Part shown: piece after piece, positions 1-13,300 of the stretch
Position numbering within the stretch: position 1 is the stretch's first letter
Layout: every line of letters starts with the position of its first letter
NCBI RefSeq assembly: GCF_014898055.3
Contig: NW_023601754.1
Coordinates: forward strand, 52,445,013 to 52,509,012
DNA: 64,000 nucleotides
Direction: 5' to 3'
Origin: Talpa occidentalis
Lineage: Eukaryota; Chordata; Mammalia; Eulipotyphla; Talpidae
The notes under the pieces: model-generated
Seen by the model: only the letters and a program-made list of their open reading frames with translations
What the model was told of the DNA's origin: nothing
Database searches by the model: none
Made by a program: the position numbers and the translations under genes

Positions 1-3000
1 CCTCTTCGAAACTCCCGTGAGGTCATTTCCACAGCGCACAGAGGCCGAGCCCCGGGCTCCTGCCCAACCAGCCCTGCAGCTGCGTCACGGCCCAGCCCGG
101 GGCGCCGCACACCCTCTTCCTGTGGGCGGAGGTGCTGGGGCAGCCGGGAGGTCCTCTCGCCTCCTCCAGGAAGTCCTTTTGGATTGCCGGGACGCCCCCT
201 CAAGTTGCCTCCCACCAACCACAATACAGGGGCGCCTGGGGGGAGTCCTGCACCAGGCAGCCTGAGCCCAGCTGGCCCTGTGACCCGGCCCCCCTGCTGC
301 CTTCCTCTTGGCGGCAAGCTGAGGGGACGGCGGAGGCGGACGCCGGGCTTCAGGCTCACTGCGGGCCGTGTCCTGCGTCCCCGCCCGTCCGGCACCCTGT
401 CCAGCTCCGACCCATCCCTCAGCGCCCTGTTCAGAGGTTCTGGGGTGTCTGGGGGTGGGGGCCCGGGGCCAGCCTGGCGCTCAGAAAATGTAAGCGCAGC
501 TGAAATCGGCGAGCACCCCACCTCGCTGCCCCAGCCCGGCTCTGGTCAGCAAGTGGGGAACTTGTTTGCTGGCCCCTAAACCTGACTGCCGGGGCTTCTG
601 ACTCCCCAGGCCCGCCAGCCCGCGGGCTCCGTGAGGCCCGGAGGCGGCGCGGGGGGGAGATGGCCCAGGCGCAGCAGGGCCGCCCCCCTGGAGGGTGGTC
701 AGCTGAGCCGCCCGCAGGCAGCGGCCACTCCTGGCCCCGGCTTCTCGTGGGCAGGTGCGGGCAGGGCCCGCCGTGTGTATTATTCAAGCTTTTCCGACTT
801 GAAGAAATGATCAAAGTCACAGCTGCGCTGACGCGGAAGGAAACGTCGGAGGCGCCCGCAGAGCCCGAAGAGCCCCCACGGTCCTGGAAGGCACGGGGGG
901 CAGGCGGCCGTGGCGTGAGGCTGAGGGGGCCGCGACGGGGCCCCAAGGCCCAGAGGAGGGAAGCCACCGAGAACCCTGTGGTTTCGGGCTGCCAGGCGCG
1001 GTCACTTGTGGGGGGACCCAGGACCGGCCCGGCCCGAGCGGCCTGGTGGCAGAGGCGCCCAGAACGAGCAGGCGGCCGGCGGGCCCAGGGGACCTCGTGA
1101 CCAGCTCCGGCAGGCTGCTCCCCTGGCAACGCGGGGCCCCTGCAGACGGCGGGTGGGCCCAGGACAGGGGAACCTGGCCCAGGGGCCCGGCCTGGCTCCT
1201 CCCACCCTCCTCCGGGCCCCAGAAGCGGCAGCGCAGACCCAAGGGCCGCCCCATGCCCGCGGCCCACCCCCCACGTGCCCTGCCTCCCCGAAGCACAGGC
1301 CTCTCGCCGAGGCGCCCCAGCCTCGCTCTGCACGCGCGGGGGGCGAGGAGGGGTAGTGGGGAGCGCTGGCCCGGGAAGGCTGGGCCTCACCCGGCACCCT
1401 AGACTCCAGGGTGCCCGCAGGTGTGGCCCTTTCCGGGCCTGGGAACCCCCGGGGCCAGTCGGGGAGAAAGCCAGGCTGCCGGGTCAAGGAAAGTGACTTC
1501 CGCTCCCACGGCTGAGTCAGCCAGGGCAGCGGCGGTGACGGGCGGTGACATCAGGGCGGCGGGCCCCGCCCAGGGCCCCGGGATGACTGGCCCGGGAGGG
1601 GGCGTCTGGGCGGGGCCGGCGGGGTCTCCAGGCCGCAGGGACCGAAGGTGCACACAGAACCCAAGTTCAGAGGGCGCGAGGCGCCAGCCGAGCGGGGCCC
1701 TGAGGCCCACCAGTTGGGGCCCGCTCCCCGCCAGGGCCGCACACGCGGGGTCCGGCCCCCTGGGCTCCCCGCGGATGGCTGTGCCCCCGGGTGGGAGGGG
1801 CGGACGCCCAGGGGAAGGGCTTCTGGGCTGTGGGCTGGGTGGGCGCTGATGCGGCCGCGGGGCCAGCGGCTCCATCACAGCAGCAGCTGGAGGGGGCCAG
1901 GTGTGGGGGGACACCTCGCCCACGGCTCCTGGGGCAGCCCCCGGCACCCCCAGGGCAGTGGTGCCAAGAGATGGGAGAGGACCCATCAGGGTGTCAGAGG
2001 GGGCGCTGACACAGCCCCCCAGGCTTCCCCACGGGCAGGGCAAAGGTGTGCCGGCGGCAGGAGCCGACCCAGCTGGGCGACAGGCGGGCCAGGGAGACGC
2101 TGGGCCCAGAGGGGCCGAGGCCAGCAGCAGAGCAGACGGCAGGTCAGATGAGACCAGGGCACCTGCCACGTGCCCACCTGGCACAGGTCCGGACAAGGCC
2201 AGGCAACCTGGGGGGCATCTTCCCTCAGAGGCACAATCTTCAGTGCCATCACCCCAATTCTGGGCAGGCAGTTGGAGATGGACCTCACAGGCAAGCACCC
2301 GGCACACTCGCTGAGGGGGGCGGGAGTGGCCACGCCCTCCCAACTGCTTCCAACCCCACGGTGCCACTGCAGCACCCCAATAATGGCGTGTGGACTCTCA
2401 ACCGCTGGAAGGGTCCGAACAGCCTGGAGAGCCCCCTGCCAACTCCCCCAGCCCTGGGGTGGAAGCGTCTCCTTGAAGTCGGGGTGCTGAGGCCGGCACG
2501 GGACGGGGCTCAGAAGAGCAGCGGGCCGCTGCTGTGGGCATGTCCGGACCCAGGCCCCTTGGCCTCGGGAACCAGCGCCCCAGAGGCGACGAGGGGGGAG
2601 TGGCCTGGAAAGGCGCGCGGGGAGGGCCAGCCCTCCAGCCGGGCCGGGATCACCGGGCACCAGGCAAAGGAGCGGGAAGTGCCCTCCCTGCCCGCCCGCA
2701 GTCTGGAGACCCCCAGCAGCAGGCACCCCCCAGATAGCAGAGCCCCCCGCGGCGCTGGCTCCTCGCTGCGGCAGCCCTCCCCTGTAGCCAGCTGCTGTGC
2801 TGGCCTGCACTAGCTCCAGGGGCCACCCAGCCAGATACCCCATCTTTGTTGTGCCCTCCGCCATGACGGCGTCGCTTCTGTCCGGGTGCTGCCTCACCCA
2901 GCTCACCACAGGCCAAGCCCAGGGGTCCCCCCTCTGCTCTAGCCCGAGGGGCAACGGCTCAGCCGTCCTCCCCACAGACTGTGCCAGGTGACTCGCCCGC

Positions 3001-3500
3001 TGACCTGGCCGTCCTGAAGGCTGCCTGTGGGCGGGCACAGGCCGCGTGCACCCTGCTTTCTCAAGCCCACAGTGGCCTGCGGAGGCGGACAGCCCGCCCC
3101 TCCAGTGATGGCGGGGGGAGAGGTGGGTGTGCTTGCTCCCACGGGGTGGGACAAAGGCTTCCCAGAGGGTCTTCTGTGGCCGGATGGCCTGCCCCAGGGG
3201 ACGGGGCGCGCACGCTGTCCCCGCTAAGGAGTTCCGTCGGGGCCGTGCTGGCAGGACGGAGCCCTGGACACCCTGGCTCTCGGGCAGGAAGACCTGCCAC
3301 GGCAGGGCCAGCGGTGGCCCCTGAGTGCGGCCCACGTGTGCAGAGTCCATTCCAGAAGGCGCTGCCTGCAACCCCGAGGACCGGCCTCCTGGCAGCACAG
3401 GCCCCCCTCAGGAGGGGCCCACCGGGGTGCCGGGCCCCACGGCAGACCCCAGTGCAGACGCAGGGCACCTCCCCCCCCCCCCGCCAGCCCGCAGCACGGC
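1..3500. other. intergenic DNA downstream of NAP1L4, no gene recognised
   Basis: GC-rich sequence without exon-like conserved peptide, SINE or RNA gene that I can support. Long open frames on both strands here (for example minus strand 1986-3398) have low-complexity Pro/Gly/Ala/Arg composition and no recognisable domain, as expected from GC-rich DNA. In human and mouse PHLDA2 is the next gene beyond NAP1L4; nothing resembling its pleckstrin-homology protein was seen, so it probably lies left of the window. A CpG-rich stretch spans roughly 590-1900. Confidence 0.6.
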
Positions 3501-3502
3501 AC

Positions 3503-4321
3503 GGACTTCCGTCCCACAACTTTAATAGAATATTCTAACTATTCTGTACAAATTGAAAACACGTCTTCAGGTACAAAGGACGGGTGAGGCCGAGCACGCA
3601 GGCTGCTCGCAGGCCCGGAACCCGCCCGCCAGCCCGGTGGGAGCCGGCCCGGCGCTGCCGAGACGCCGAAACACACACTACGGGAGACGCGCCCAGCCCA
3701 GCCCCTCCCCGGGAGCCCACACCCCACCTCTGCCCCGGCCCCACCCGCGCAGCTGTCGGGACAGCAGGCACCCCTGCCAGGGCGCAGCGGGCGGGGGCCG
3801 CCTCTCGCCAGCCGAGCCGCCCGCTCTCCAGGGCCGCCCGCGGACGGGCAGCGGCACGCGCCCCAAGCCCCTACAAGCATGAAGGAATAAATAAATACGG
3901 GGTGGACCTCAAAAGCATTCGCTTGGAGTCAGTGTGCACACGGCCCCCACCCCCCACCCCGAGGAAAACGAAACCAAAGAAAGAACACTCTGAGGAGACC
4001 AGGCCCGCCCAGCAGGGCTGTGGCCCCCCGCCCCACCCCCGAACCAGGGCCGTCCGGCTGCGGGAGACGCTCCCACCCCAGATCTCTGCCTGGGTCCCCA
4101 GCCGCCGCCGGGCCCGGTCAGTCGTCGGAGCTGGGCCCAGGCCGTCCAGGGTGCAGGCGTGAAACCTCCTACTGCGCACGCGCACTCGAGGTGCCACTGT
4201 ACAGGCTAAGCAAAAGACTACGAGGGGGAAGCTGGGCGGAGACCATGCAGGGGCCTCGGCGCGGCCGGCGCCCAGGGCGTGCTCACTGCTGCTTGCACTC
4301 AGAGGGCTGGCTGGGCTCCTT
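3503..4321 (-). CDS. NAP1L4: NAP1L4 terminal exon: last 12 codons and 3'UTR
   Basis: Coding part 4321-4283 encodes KEPSQPSECKQQ then TGA. CKQQ matches the CaaX prenylation box at the end of NAP1L1. The 3'UTR runs to an ATTAAA polyadenylation signal (minus strand, 3526-3521), so cleavage is expected near 3,500-3,510; that limit is inferred. Confidence 0.85.
3521..3526 (-). terminator. NAP1L4: NAP1L4 polyadenylation signal (ATTAAA)
   Basis: ATTAAA on the minus strand, the commonest variant of AATAAA, followed in the transcription direction by GT-rich sequence. It is the only suitable signal seen below the stop codon. Confidence 0.65.
3886..3897 (-). promoter_or_regulatory. NAP1L4: AU-rich element in NAP1L4 3'UTR
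   Basis: On the minus strand this reads TATTTATTTATT and contains the UUAUUUAUU nonamer of class II AU-rich elements, about 385 nt after the stop codon. Its function is inferred only. Confidence 0.4.
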
Positions 4322-7300
4322 CTGTCAACGAGAAAACAAGAGCTTCAGTGACGGAGAGAAACCGAGGCTGGGTGCGCGCGCGCAGGGGATGGGTCCCCAC
4401 ACATGCTGAGAGCAGCAGCCTCCTGGCAGGCCCGGGGGCAGGCTTTCTGCCCAGGGCCACTGCAAGACACCAATGGGGGCATGTTGGGGTTCCCCAGGGA
4501 CCAGCGATCCTGCACGGGCAGCAGGGCCCACTTGTCACTCCCCTCGAGCTGGCGGCAGCCCCGCAGCACCCCGCCCATGCAGAGCCGCAGCTCCATCTTT
4601 ACCCCCGGCCCCTCACACAAGTTCAGCAACTGAACCGTAAGGGGCTGCTGTACCCCGGGCCCAGGACACCACGGCTGCCCAGAGGATGGGAGGCCACCCC
4701 GCCCCTGCAGCCGTCTCCCCAAGGAGGAACTCGACGCACTACAGCCAAGGCCACAGGAAGTGTCCTCCTGGGCGTGACCCTCCCAGCCCTCCGGCTCTGC
4801 CCTCTTTCTGGAGGCCAAGAGAAAGCGCCACACCACATCATCTTTGCTGAGGGCGGCAGGAACAGCCAGGCCAGAACGTGGGCCCGGCGCAGGCCCTCTG
4901 GCCAGAGCTGCGCGCCTGTGACGCACAGACCAGAGGCTCGGAAGTCGGATGCGAGGACGCCCGTGCGGCCAACCGACAGAACTCACGCCTCCGCGGGGAA
5001 AACTGGAAAGGAGCGGCCAGCGTGGCAGGAAGGGCCGGCGCATGGGAGCCAAGAGCCATCGGGGTCCGATCGGGGGTGGGTGTGCATTGCACACCCTGCA
5101 TGGAGGTACTGCTGGGAAGGGCAGGGGCCCCGCCACACGCGCGGACTTCCGGGCCGTCCCCACAGCTCTGCTTGTCAAGTGACCTGTGCCCACTGGGGAG
5201 AAGCTGTCCCGGAAGCAGACGAGATGGGAGACGTGGGCACCCGCTCCCTTGAGGCAAAGCTCCGGGGCCGGCTCCACGGGCCTGCGCCCACTGCGCGCTC
5301 TCTGTGCCAGAGCCAGTGGAAAATGGCCCCGGCGATTTAAAACACCCCCAACCCGCGCCCCTTTCTCAGAGTGGCTTACTCACGTGTCCGCTAGGACCCC
5401 CCGCCCCCCTGGGAACCCACCTTGGGGTTCATTTCGGCATCATCCTCCTCTTCTCCCTCCTCATCACCTTCCAACTCCTGTACGAAGAGGAATGAGAACT
5501 GGCTGGACAGGCACAATTTAAACTCCGCGGCTTCACTAGCCACCAGCAAGGCAGAGCAACACCCCGACTGGAGGCAGCCCCCCGTCACTGGCCGCCGCCC
5601 AAGCGCCTCCTCCCGCCACCCCTACGACTTCCCGCCACTCCCATGTCCACAGACAACCCGGACACAGGTCGCTGGCAAAGCGGCTTCAGCTGGGCCCAGG
5701 ACTGTCTTTTCATAAACGAATTTCGGGGTCAAGCTGGCCATAGCACCGTTCGAGCCTCCCCTCAGTTCCCAGGGCTGACCGCGGCCAAGGTGGCACCCCG
5801 CCGTGGGATGACCGGGACCCGGAGGTCGGCCCCGTCCACGCGCGCAGAGCTGAAGCGCAGAGCTGCCACCTCGGGAGGGACGGTATTTCTCGCGAGCCGG
5901 GCCTTACCTCCTCTTCTCCTTCCTCGCCCTCTTCAAACTGCAAAGAAAACCAAACAATGAGGTCTACACAGGGACCTGCTTCCTGCCCCAGCACACGCCT
6001 GCCCCGTGCTGCCCGGCCAGGACCAAGGCAAGGCTGGGCAGCCAGCAGATGTGGGCACTGACCTGGCGGCTGCGACCCCAGTGTTCTACCGGGATGCCAG
6101 GCCCAGACCCCGCGTGAACCAAGGGCTGAAGACGCGGAGGGAGCAGGAGGACCCGGCTGGCCAGACCCAACCGGGCAGCGCCAACCTCAGCAACCTGCAC
6201 TGTGACTCCCGATACGGCCACGCGGGGCTGGGCCCGCTCTCGGCCAGGCAAGAGGCTGGCGCTGCCGCTCCAGCCAGGGCTACAGCCTGGGAAAACCCAC
6301 CCCAGGCAGGCCGGACGGTTCTTTCACATTCAAAGACATCGCCGGCCTGGCTCTGCTCAAGGGCCAGACGTCAGATCAGCAGCAACAGCAGCCGAGACAG
6401 CCCCCGCCACGGCTGTGTGGCACGAGGGGCAAAACCCAAGGCTCGGTGAGGAGCGCCTCTGGGAGCCTCCCTGCCTCACAACACCTCCACTGAGCTAGTG
6501 GCCCTCAGCCCGGGGCCCACCGCACCCCTCCAGGCACCTCGTGGTAGGCGGGGTGGCGCCACAATAAACAGCACACCCCGGCCCTCCTCCCGTGAGCGGC
6601 TGAAGCAGCCAGCGCGGCAGCCTCGCCTCCCGCGGCAGGCACGCCTGCTCAGGCCAGTGTCCCGAAGCTCCGGACACTCACCGCACCTGGATGGACCCGT
6701 CTGTTAAGAAAGCACGGGGCGGGGGGGGGTGGGGGCGCTCCTCCCTGGTGGCGCAAGGGTTAAGACAGCGCTATGAAGCTGTCTGCAGCCTCTGCAGCAC
6801 GAGCTCGATCCCCTGGCCAGGGGGCTACCCACATGGTGCAGCAGACCTCTCCTGTCTCCCCGCTGCTCCCCTCAGCAGTGTACTTCAGTCAATCTGCCTG
6901 TTCTGCTCCTCACTCTGTCTCTGGTGAATCCTCTCCCCCTCCACACCTCTAGCCTGTACCCCAACTCTTGTACGCGTAAATAAATCTTTAAAAAATAAAA
7001 TAAAGAAAGCAGAGGGGGACGCAGGGCTGTCTCAGGGCCCCGAAGCCCCAGTAGCAAAGGCTCCCGGGAACCTGAGCCCCACAGAGCAGAACGACTAGGC
7101 CAAGCGCAGAAGACAACCAGAACCAGAACGCCCCCTGCAGGCTATTCCATTCCGGCCACTGTGGTGCTGCCCGCTGCCCGCCACACTGGCACCCTTGCAG
7201 CGCACTCACCGCGTGCCCGGGAGGCAGAGGCGCGCCACCACGCGGGCTGCGGGCCACTCTACGCAAGTACACTGAAGCCACGCTGTCCAGCGGTACTCAA

Positions 7301-10300
7301 TGGGCCCGGGGTCAGAAATGCCCGAGGCCGCTGGTGAAGACCACTGTGCACAGCAAGTAGCCACGACCTCTGCTGCAGTCTAGTCAGAGGAAGCCAAGCC
7401 TTGGCGTCGGCCCCGATGCTGTGACCAGCATCTCCAAAACCTTAACGTCTCAGCCACCACCTCAGCGTCTCTGTGCCCTGACACAACCCTCGCCCCCATG
7501 TCGCACCCCGCCCGGGGCCAGCTGCGGGTTAGGAGTCCACCCCCTCAGCCTGGGCCCTGGCTCGGGCCCTGGCTCGGGCACGCACGAGCAGCAGCCCCCA
7601 GCCCCTGGCGCAGACCTCATACAGAAGGAAACCTAAGGCAGCCCCCCCCACCCCCGATGACTGCAAGAGCCACTTTTTTCCTAAGAGGTCTAAAAGCAAG
7701 AGGAAAGTTAGGAACCATCTAAAAATACTTCCCAGTTGGGCCTCCCCAGTGGCCCACCAGTTAGGTCTGAGTGCTGCCACCCTACGGCCTGGTGAATGCG
7801 CTCACGCCCACACCTGTGGCCTTCACCCACTTCCATTACAAAAATCAAAAATAAAATACTTCCACTGACATGCCATAAAGCAAGTTTTTCTTCCACACAA
7901 GATTCAGGGGGGCCCTGACTGTGCTGGAGCGTTGGGGCATCGGGTCAGGCCTGCCAGGCCAGGGCTCGGCCCCCTCAGGCAGAGCAGCAGCCCCTCAGCC
8001 TCTGGCTTCTCCGGGGAGTGGCTTCCATGTCACCACTCGGCACAGCGGCGACTTCCCTGGTGCCGAGAGCCGCCCAAACACGCAGGCCTGAGGTGACCAG
8101 AGAGAGGCCCTGCACAGGCCGATGGTGCCGGGAGCAACACACCCCACAGCAGCACGGACGGGGCTCCCCGGGCCAGTACGTACATTGTCGTCGTCCTCGA
8201 TGGCCTCCCCGGTGAAGTACAGCACCGCCCGCGGGACGATCCGCTCACGGAAAAAGTGTCCAATTTCAAAGTCAGAGGCCAGCGTGAACTCGGAGTCCTC
8301 ATCCTGGGAGGAGACAGCACAGGTCGGTTTCAGCAGGAAAAGCAGCGCCGCCCCCCACCCCCACGCGGGACCCCGGCCTCCGGGCAAGCAGGATGCAAGG
8401 GCCCGCCTCCCAAGGCCACCCTGGGTCAGACGCTGCGTTTCACCCTAGGCGCGGCCGCCCGATGCTGATCCAGGCTTTCAGGGGGCGAGATGGGAGGGAG
8501 AGGGAGCCCTCGGGCAGACGGGACGTTTAGGAAGGACGAGATCTTACCAGCGACTCTCCGTCTCCGGATGCTGGAAGGAAAAGCAGACGCCGACGTCACA
8601 CAGACGCCCAGAGCCGCCCAGAGCGCTCAGCGGGCAGGTAGGCCGGGCTCGCCCGCACGCTGGCACTGCCGGGCCCACCTCCACCCGGCTCGCTCACATG
8701 GCCCATGGGCGTGCCAGCCTCCAGGACAGCGCTCCCAGGGCCGCGGCAGCAACAGGAGGGACCAGGTGGGCGCGAGCCCGGGCAGACGGGCACCGTCTGA
8801 TGGAGGCTGCCGGCCTTCTCGCGCACCCCCCGCGCCACCTCGCCCCACGAAGCGGTGGCCACTGGGCGGTCCCAGCAGCCAGCACCCCAGGACGGTTCCG
8901 GGTCAGGAAGCGCACAGGGGTCTGTCTGCCAGGCGGGGGGAGGGCATGGAGACTAGCCACCCCAGGTTTCCCCTCTCAGGACACCTCGCCACCGCGAGGG
9001 CTTTTTCCTGGGCCCCATCACCCTCGCGTGTGTTTCTGGAGCTTGGCGTGGTCGCCTGATACCTCTAAGAAAAGCCACGCTGAGGTGCGGCCGCCGCTGG
9101 CGTGTTCCAGGTCGCCACCATCGCCACGCGGCTTCAGAGCCCCAGGTGCACCCCACAAATGCTCTCTTGCCGCGTCAGTGATTTACAGCCCGCGCACGCT
9201 CAGGCCCTGGCTTTAAGGGCTACTGATGGTTTAAGATCCCGGCTTTGAGAAAACTCCCAAAGCCTCTGACTTCAAGCTCAAAGCCGGCGCGTCCGGGTGA
9301 GCTCACACAGGCAACCTGCGAGCCGACGCCGGGCTCCGGAAGGGGCCGTCCCAGGGAGACCGAAGGCGCGAGCGTGGCTGCTCTGTGCCCAAACGGGCAC
9401 ACGCCCGCGCCCTCCCGGCTCAGAGACAGCCACAGCGAGAGGAGAAGAGGACGACGGACTGGTGGAGGGAGGCCTGGTCAGTGAGGGCGCAGACCCCGGA
9501 GTGGAGCTGCCGCAGCCAGGGGCCACGGAAGGTCAGCGTCGGCCCCCACAGCTGTCGGCATTTCCCGACCTCACGCCGTGATTCTGATGCGAGGCGTGGC
9601 CTCCTCACACTCGGGGTCAGCACCGCCAGGGCCCGGCCTTCATTCCCTCAGCGCCAGGGAGGTCAGAAGAGCCCTTCCTAGCTGAGAGGCACCGTCTCGA
9701 GGGCTCCCATGTGGGAGTCCGGCTGCTGGCGCTCCCAGAGCACACAAGCCCCCCGTGTGGGCCGCGCGGCAAGGCCGGGGGGATGGGGGTGGGCAGCCCC
9801 TCCAGCGGGTGCACACCGGCAGGAGCACTACTCGCGGGCGCCCAGGAGTGCAGGGTGCGGAAGCGCCGGTCAGGGCTTCCTCCCCGAACCCCGCTCTTTT
9901 CCTCCCCTGCCCCTCCCCACCCAGACCCAGCTGGAGCCATGCCCGGCAGGCCCCGCCCCGCCCGCGCACCTTTCAGCGGGCTGAAGAAGTTGAAGAACGA
10001 GTCGCTGGGCACCTGCTTGGTGATGGTCCTGACCGTGCCGCGGCCCTTGTGCTTCTGCTTCTTCTTGACGGTCTTGACGGTCACGTTCCTCCCCTTCTTC
10101 CAGTCGATCGCACACCTGCAGGTCGGCCCATGAGGAGACTGGGACAGGCGCCGCAGCACTGGGCAGACATGGCCGAACCCGGGACGCTTGGGAGAAGGCG
10201 CCCCGGCCCACACGCTGCAGGGGAGCAGGCCACGGCCCGGGGGATGATCGTGGCTGAACCCCGCGGCCACGAGCCCGGCGGGACGGGTGCCCAGCCCTGC

Positions 10301-13300
10301 CCATCACAGGGAGATGCACAGGGAGCGCGCAGGCCCACTGAGTAAGGATAACTGTTTCCATGTGAGAACAAACCCGTTTCCCAAACGGTCTCAAGCCAGG
10401 AGGGAGGCGTTCCAAACCATATTCCCCCTGGGGTTCCAGTCAAGGGCACCCAAGGAGCTCGAGCAGCCAGACAGCAGAGAAAACTGCTCCCATCCAAAGC
10501 CAGCAACCAGCTCCACGGGCACCGACTCAGCAACCAGCCGTGGCACCAGGTTCATAGCACGACCCCCACGACTTCCTCTCCGGGGAGGCCAGAAGCCAGC
10601 CCCCCGTGCAAATAAGGTAACAGGGCCCCGACCTCAAACCCTGGCACCCGTGAAGCCACTTCCCAGCACCTGGCAGCCCACCCCAAGCGCAGAGACTACT
10701 TTGACTTTAACCCTTTGCCTTTTAAACAGATTCGAGGCCTTTTATTGATGCCCAACTGTCTACCCGTCGAGGTCCAGGGTCACGGCTCTGGCCTCAGAGG
10801 AGTTGAGCGGCGCATCCTTACCCGTCACAGTCGACAATCTCGGGGCCTTCAAAGGAAAAGGGATCGGCCTTGTCGGGCTCCGACTTCATCTTGTACGTTT
10901 TCGTCAGGACCGAGTTGGTAAAGTAGTCGTTGGGCTCAAAGTGGAACTCTAGCACGAAAGACTGAGAACAGAGGCCAAGCGTGAGCGCCCTGCCCGAGCG
11001 CACGGCACAGGCACAGGGGCCACGGCCAGCGCAGGGCACTACGTCCTTGCCACAAGGCCCAGCGCCGACTAGCTCTCCGGGCACGGCTGCGTAACGAGAT
11101 GATACTCGGTCGGAAAAGACACCGGTGCAAACTTACCAACAAGTGACTTAATTGGGGAAGGAGCCCCACGGTGTTCTTGGGAGCTCTCCCAAAAACCCAT
11201 AGTGTCTCTCCTGCCCGCCCCCAGGAGGCAGGACGCACGCCCAAGTGTGGTGGGCGGGCGCGCGGCAGCGGTCACAGGGACACGCGTGCTCACAAGCGAC
11301 AGCTGAGACGTGGAGGGAGGCCCTGTGGTGCAGAGAGGTGCAGTGCGGGTGGGGTGGCAAGTGCCTGGGACATGGGCAATGCTGACCCAGCCACACCTGC
11401 CAGCGGGTGCAGCGGTCTCTGTTTGCGGCGGCTGCTCCACCCTCCCTGCTGTGCCAGGTGTCAACAGGGTGCCCTGGAGAGCACCGCTGCGGCCCAGGGG
11501 CAGGCAAGCCCGGGCCATGCTTTGCCCCGAAGCTCAAAGCTCAGCGCTTTCCTCGTCCCTCGTAGCCTGAACGTGTCAGACGCCTCCTGGTAAGTAAAGG
11601 GAAAGCCAAGGCCGCCGCAGGAGACCCGCCGAGCTGGGGACGGCCGTGCTGCCCACGCTTTGCCCAGCAAGCAGCGATGCTGGCGCTGGGAGGAGGTGGC
11701 GGTGGCGGACAAGTCTGGCTTGGGCGGTGCACTGCGAGCCTCTCTCCCGCGCCCACCAGCGAGACAAAGAAAGCAGCCCACAGCCCCACACGGGTCTAAT
11801 CAGAGAAAACGAAGCCAGAGAAACGAAGCCATAAGGGGAAACAGTCTGGGTGAGCCTAGGGTGAGCAACGTGTGAGCAACACAACCTTAAAGCGGCATGT
11901 CCCCCAAGAGAATTTGTGGTCCCACGGTGGGCGCCCCCCACCCCGAGGCCTGGGGAAGAAAGCCGGCACTGGAGCCCCAGCCAGGTGCTGCAGGACAGGG
12001 GCTCGCTCCTGGCCAAGTGAAGGCGAGGAGGAGCCTCCAGCCCACGAGCGGGTGCCACCAGGCCGTGCCTGTGCCCTCCCCTGCACCCCCACGGCGAACA
12101 AATGGGGAAAGCGGGGGGCACAGACACAGGAGCGCCCCACTCTCACCTGCCGCTGTGCTCACACGGGCCTGGCTGGGTGAGGAGGGAGGGAGACGACCCC
12201 AGCCCGGCGACGCGCCCCCCACGGGAGCTGTCTCCAGGGCCTGAGACTGAGTGCCACCAGCCGGCCAGCCAGTCATGAGTCCCGGGGGTTACTCTGGCAC
12301 TGGAATGGAACCCGCCAGCCACGGCCAGGCTGACGGGTCACGAACAGTGCTCCCTGAGGACCGGCTCAGGGGTGGCCCCCGGGGGCGCTGCGGGGCAGCA
12401 CGTCGTGTTCAGGAAGCAGGTTGCCCTGTCTCATCGGCAGTTACCCTCACAGCTAAAATGCAGTGGCTGCTGCCCTCACGGGCAAGCCCCGCCTCACGGG
12501 CCAGCCCGGGCACTCGGTACTCACCATAGGCTGTCCGGGGTCTGAAAACTTCACTTTAATATCCTGCAGGTGCTTCAAAATCGGCTCATCATACTCCTGA
12601 ACACAGAGAGGAGGTGAATTTCTAGAGGCTTTTGAAAAACCTCACCTGGGCCCTCACGAGTCCCTGCTGTCCCAGCACCCCATACGCGTCGGCTGTGCGC
12701 TCCCAGGAAGGGACCCCAAGCTGCTTACCCACCCCCCGTCTCGGGTGGCAGTTGAGGTGCCCAGCGTGAGCTGCCGCCGCCCCACAGGGAATGAGTGTTG
12801 CCAGCCGAGACACCGGCCCCGCAGCTCCAAGGAGTCGGGAGAACACCCGGACCAGCCACTGGCCTCAACGCCCCACACTGGCCCGTGGCTGTCAATGCCC
12901 AGCGCCCACCCCACACGGTGACCACATGAGAGCACCCACAGGGCCTCGCGGGGGCGCCGCATTAGAGCTGGCTGCAATGCTGCTCAGGCCAAGCTACCGC
13001 CACCTGTTGCCTTCGGAAACCCAAGTGAGAAGTCAGAGAAGGACCCGGAGGGCGGGACCAGTGACGGCAGCTCAGGCGCCTGCACGGGCGTCTCCCCTTC
13101 CCCGCCGTGGGGACCGGCCCCAGCGCACCTGCCAACCACCAACTACCCAACTTGACATTTTTTTTGACATTAGGAACAACAAAAATCAGAGACCAAATGG
13201 GCTCTAGCAGGTTTCTAGCTGAGCAGTAGCCCAACTGCTTTTAAAGGGGCCACCCTGTAAGAATGGCCAAACCCCAAGTTCCAGAGCCGGAGGCAAGCGG

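Noticed and set aside
1986..3398. 470-codon minus-strand open frame downstream of NAP1L4
   Set aside because: No recognisable family, no splice or promoter context, biased composition; not called a gene.
1..3500. PHLDA2, the expected next gene
   Set aside because: No open frame resembles its PH-domain protein; most likely outside the window.
3886..3895. AATAAATAAA on the plus strand as a poly-A signal
   Set aside because: It lies antisense inside the NAP1L4 3'UTR with no plus-strand gene upstream; better read as a minus-strand AU-rich element.
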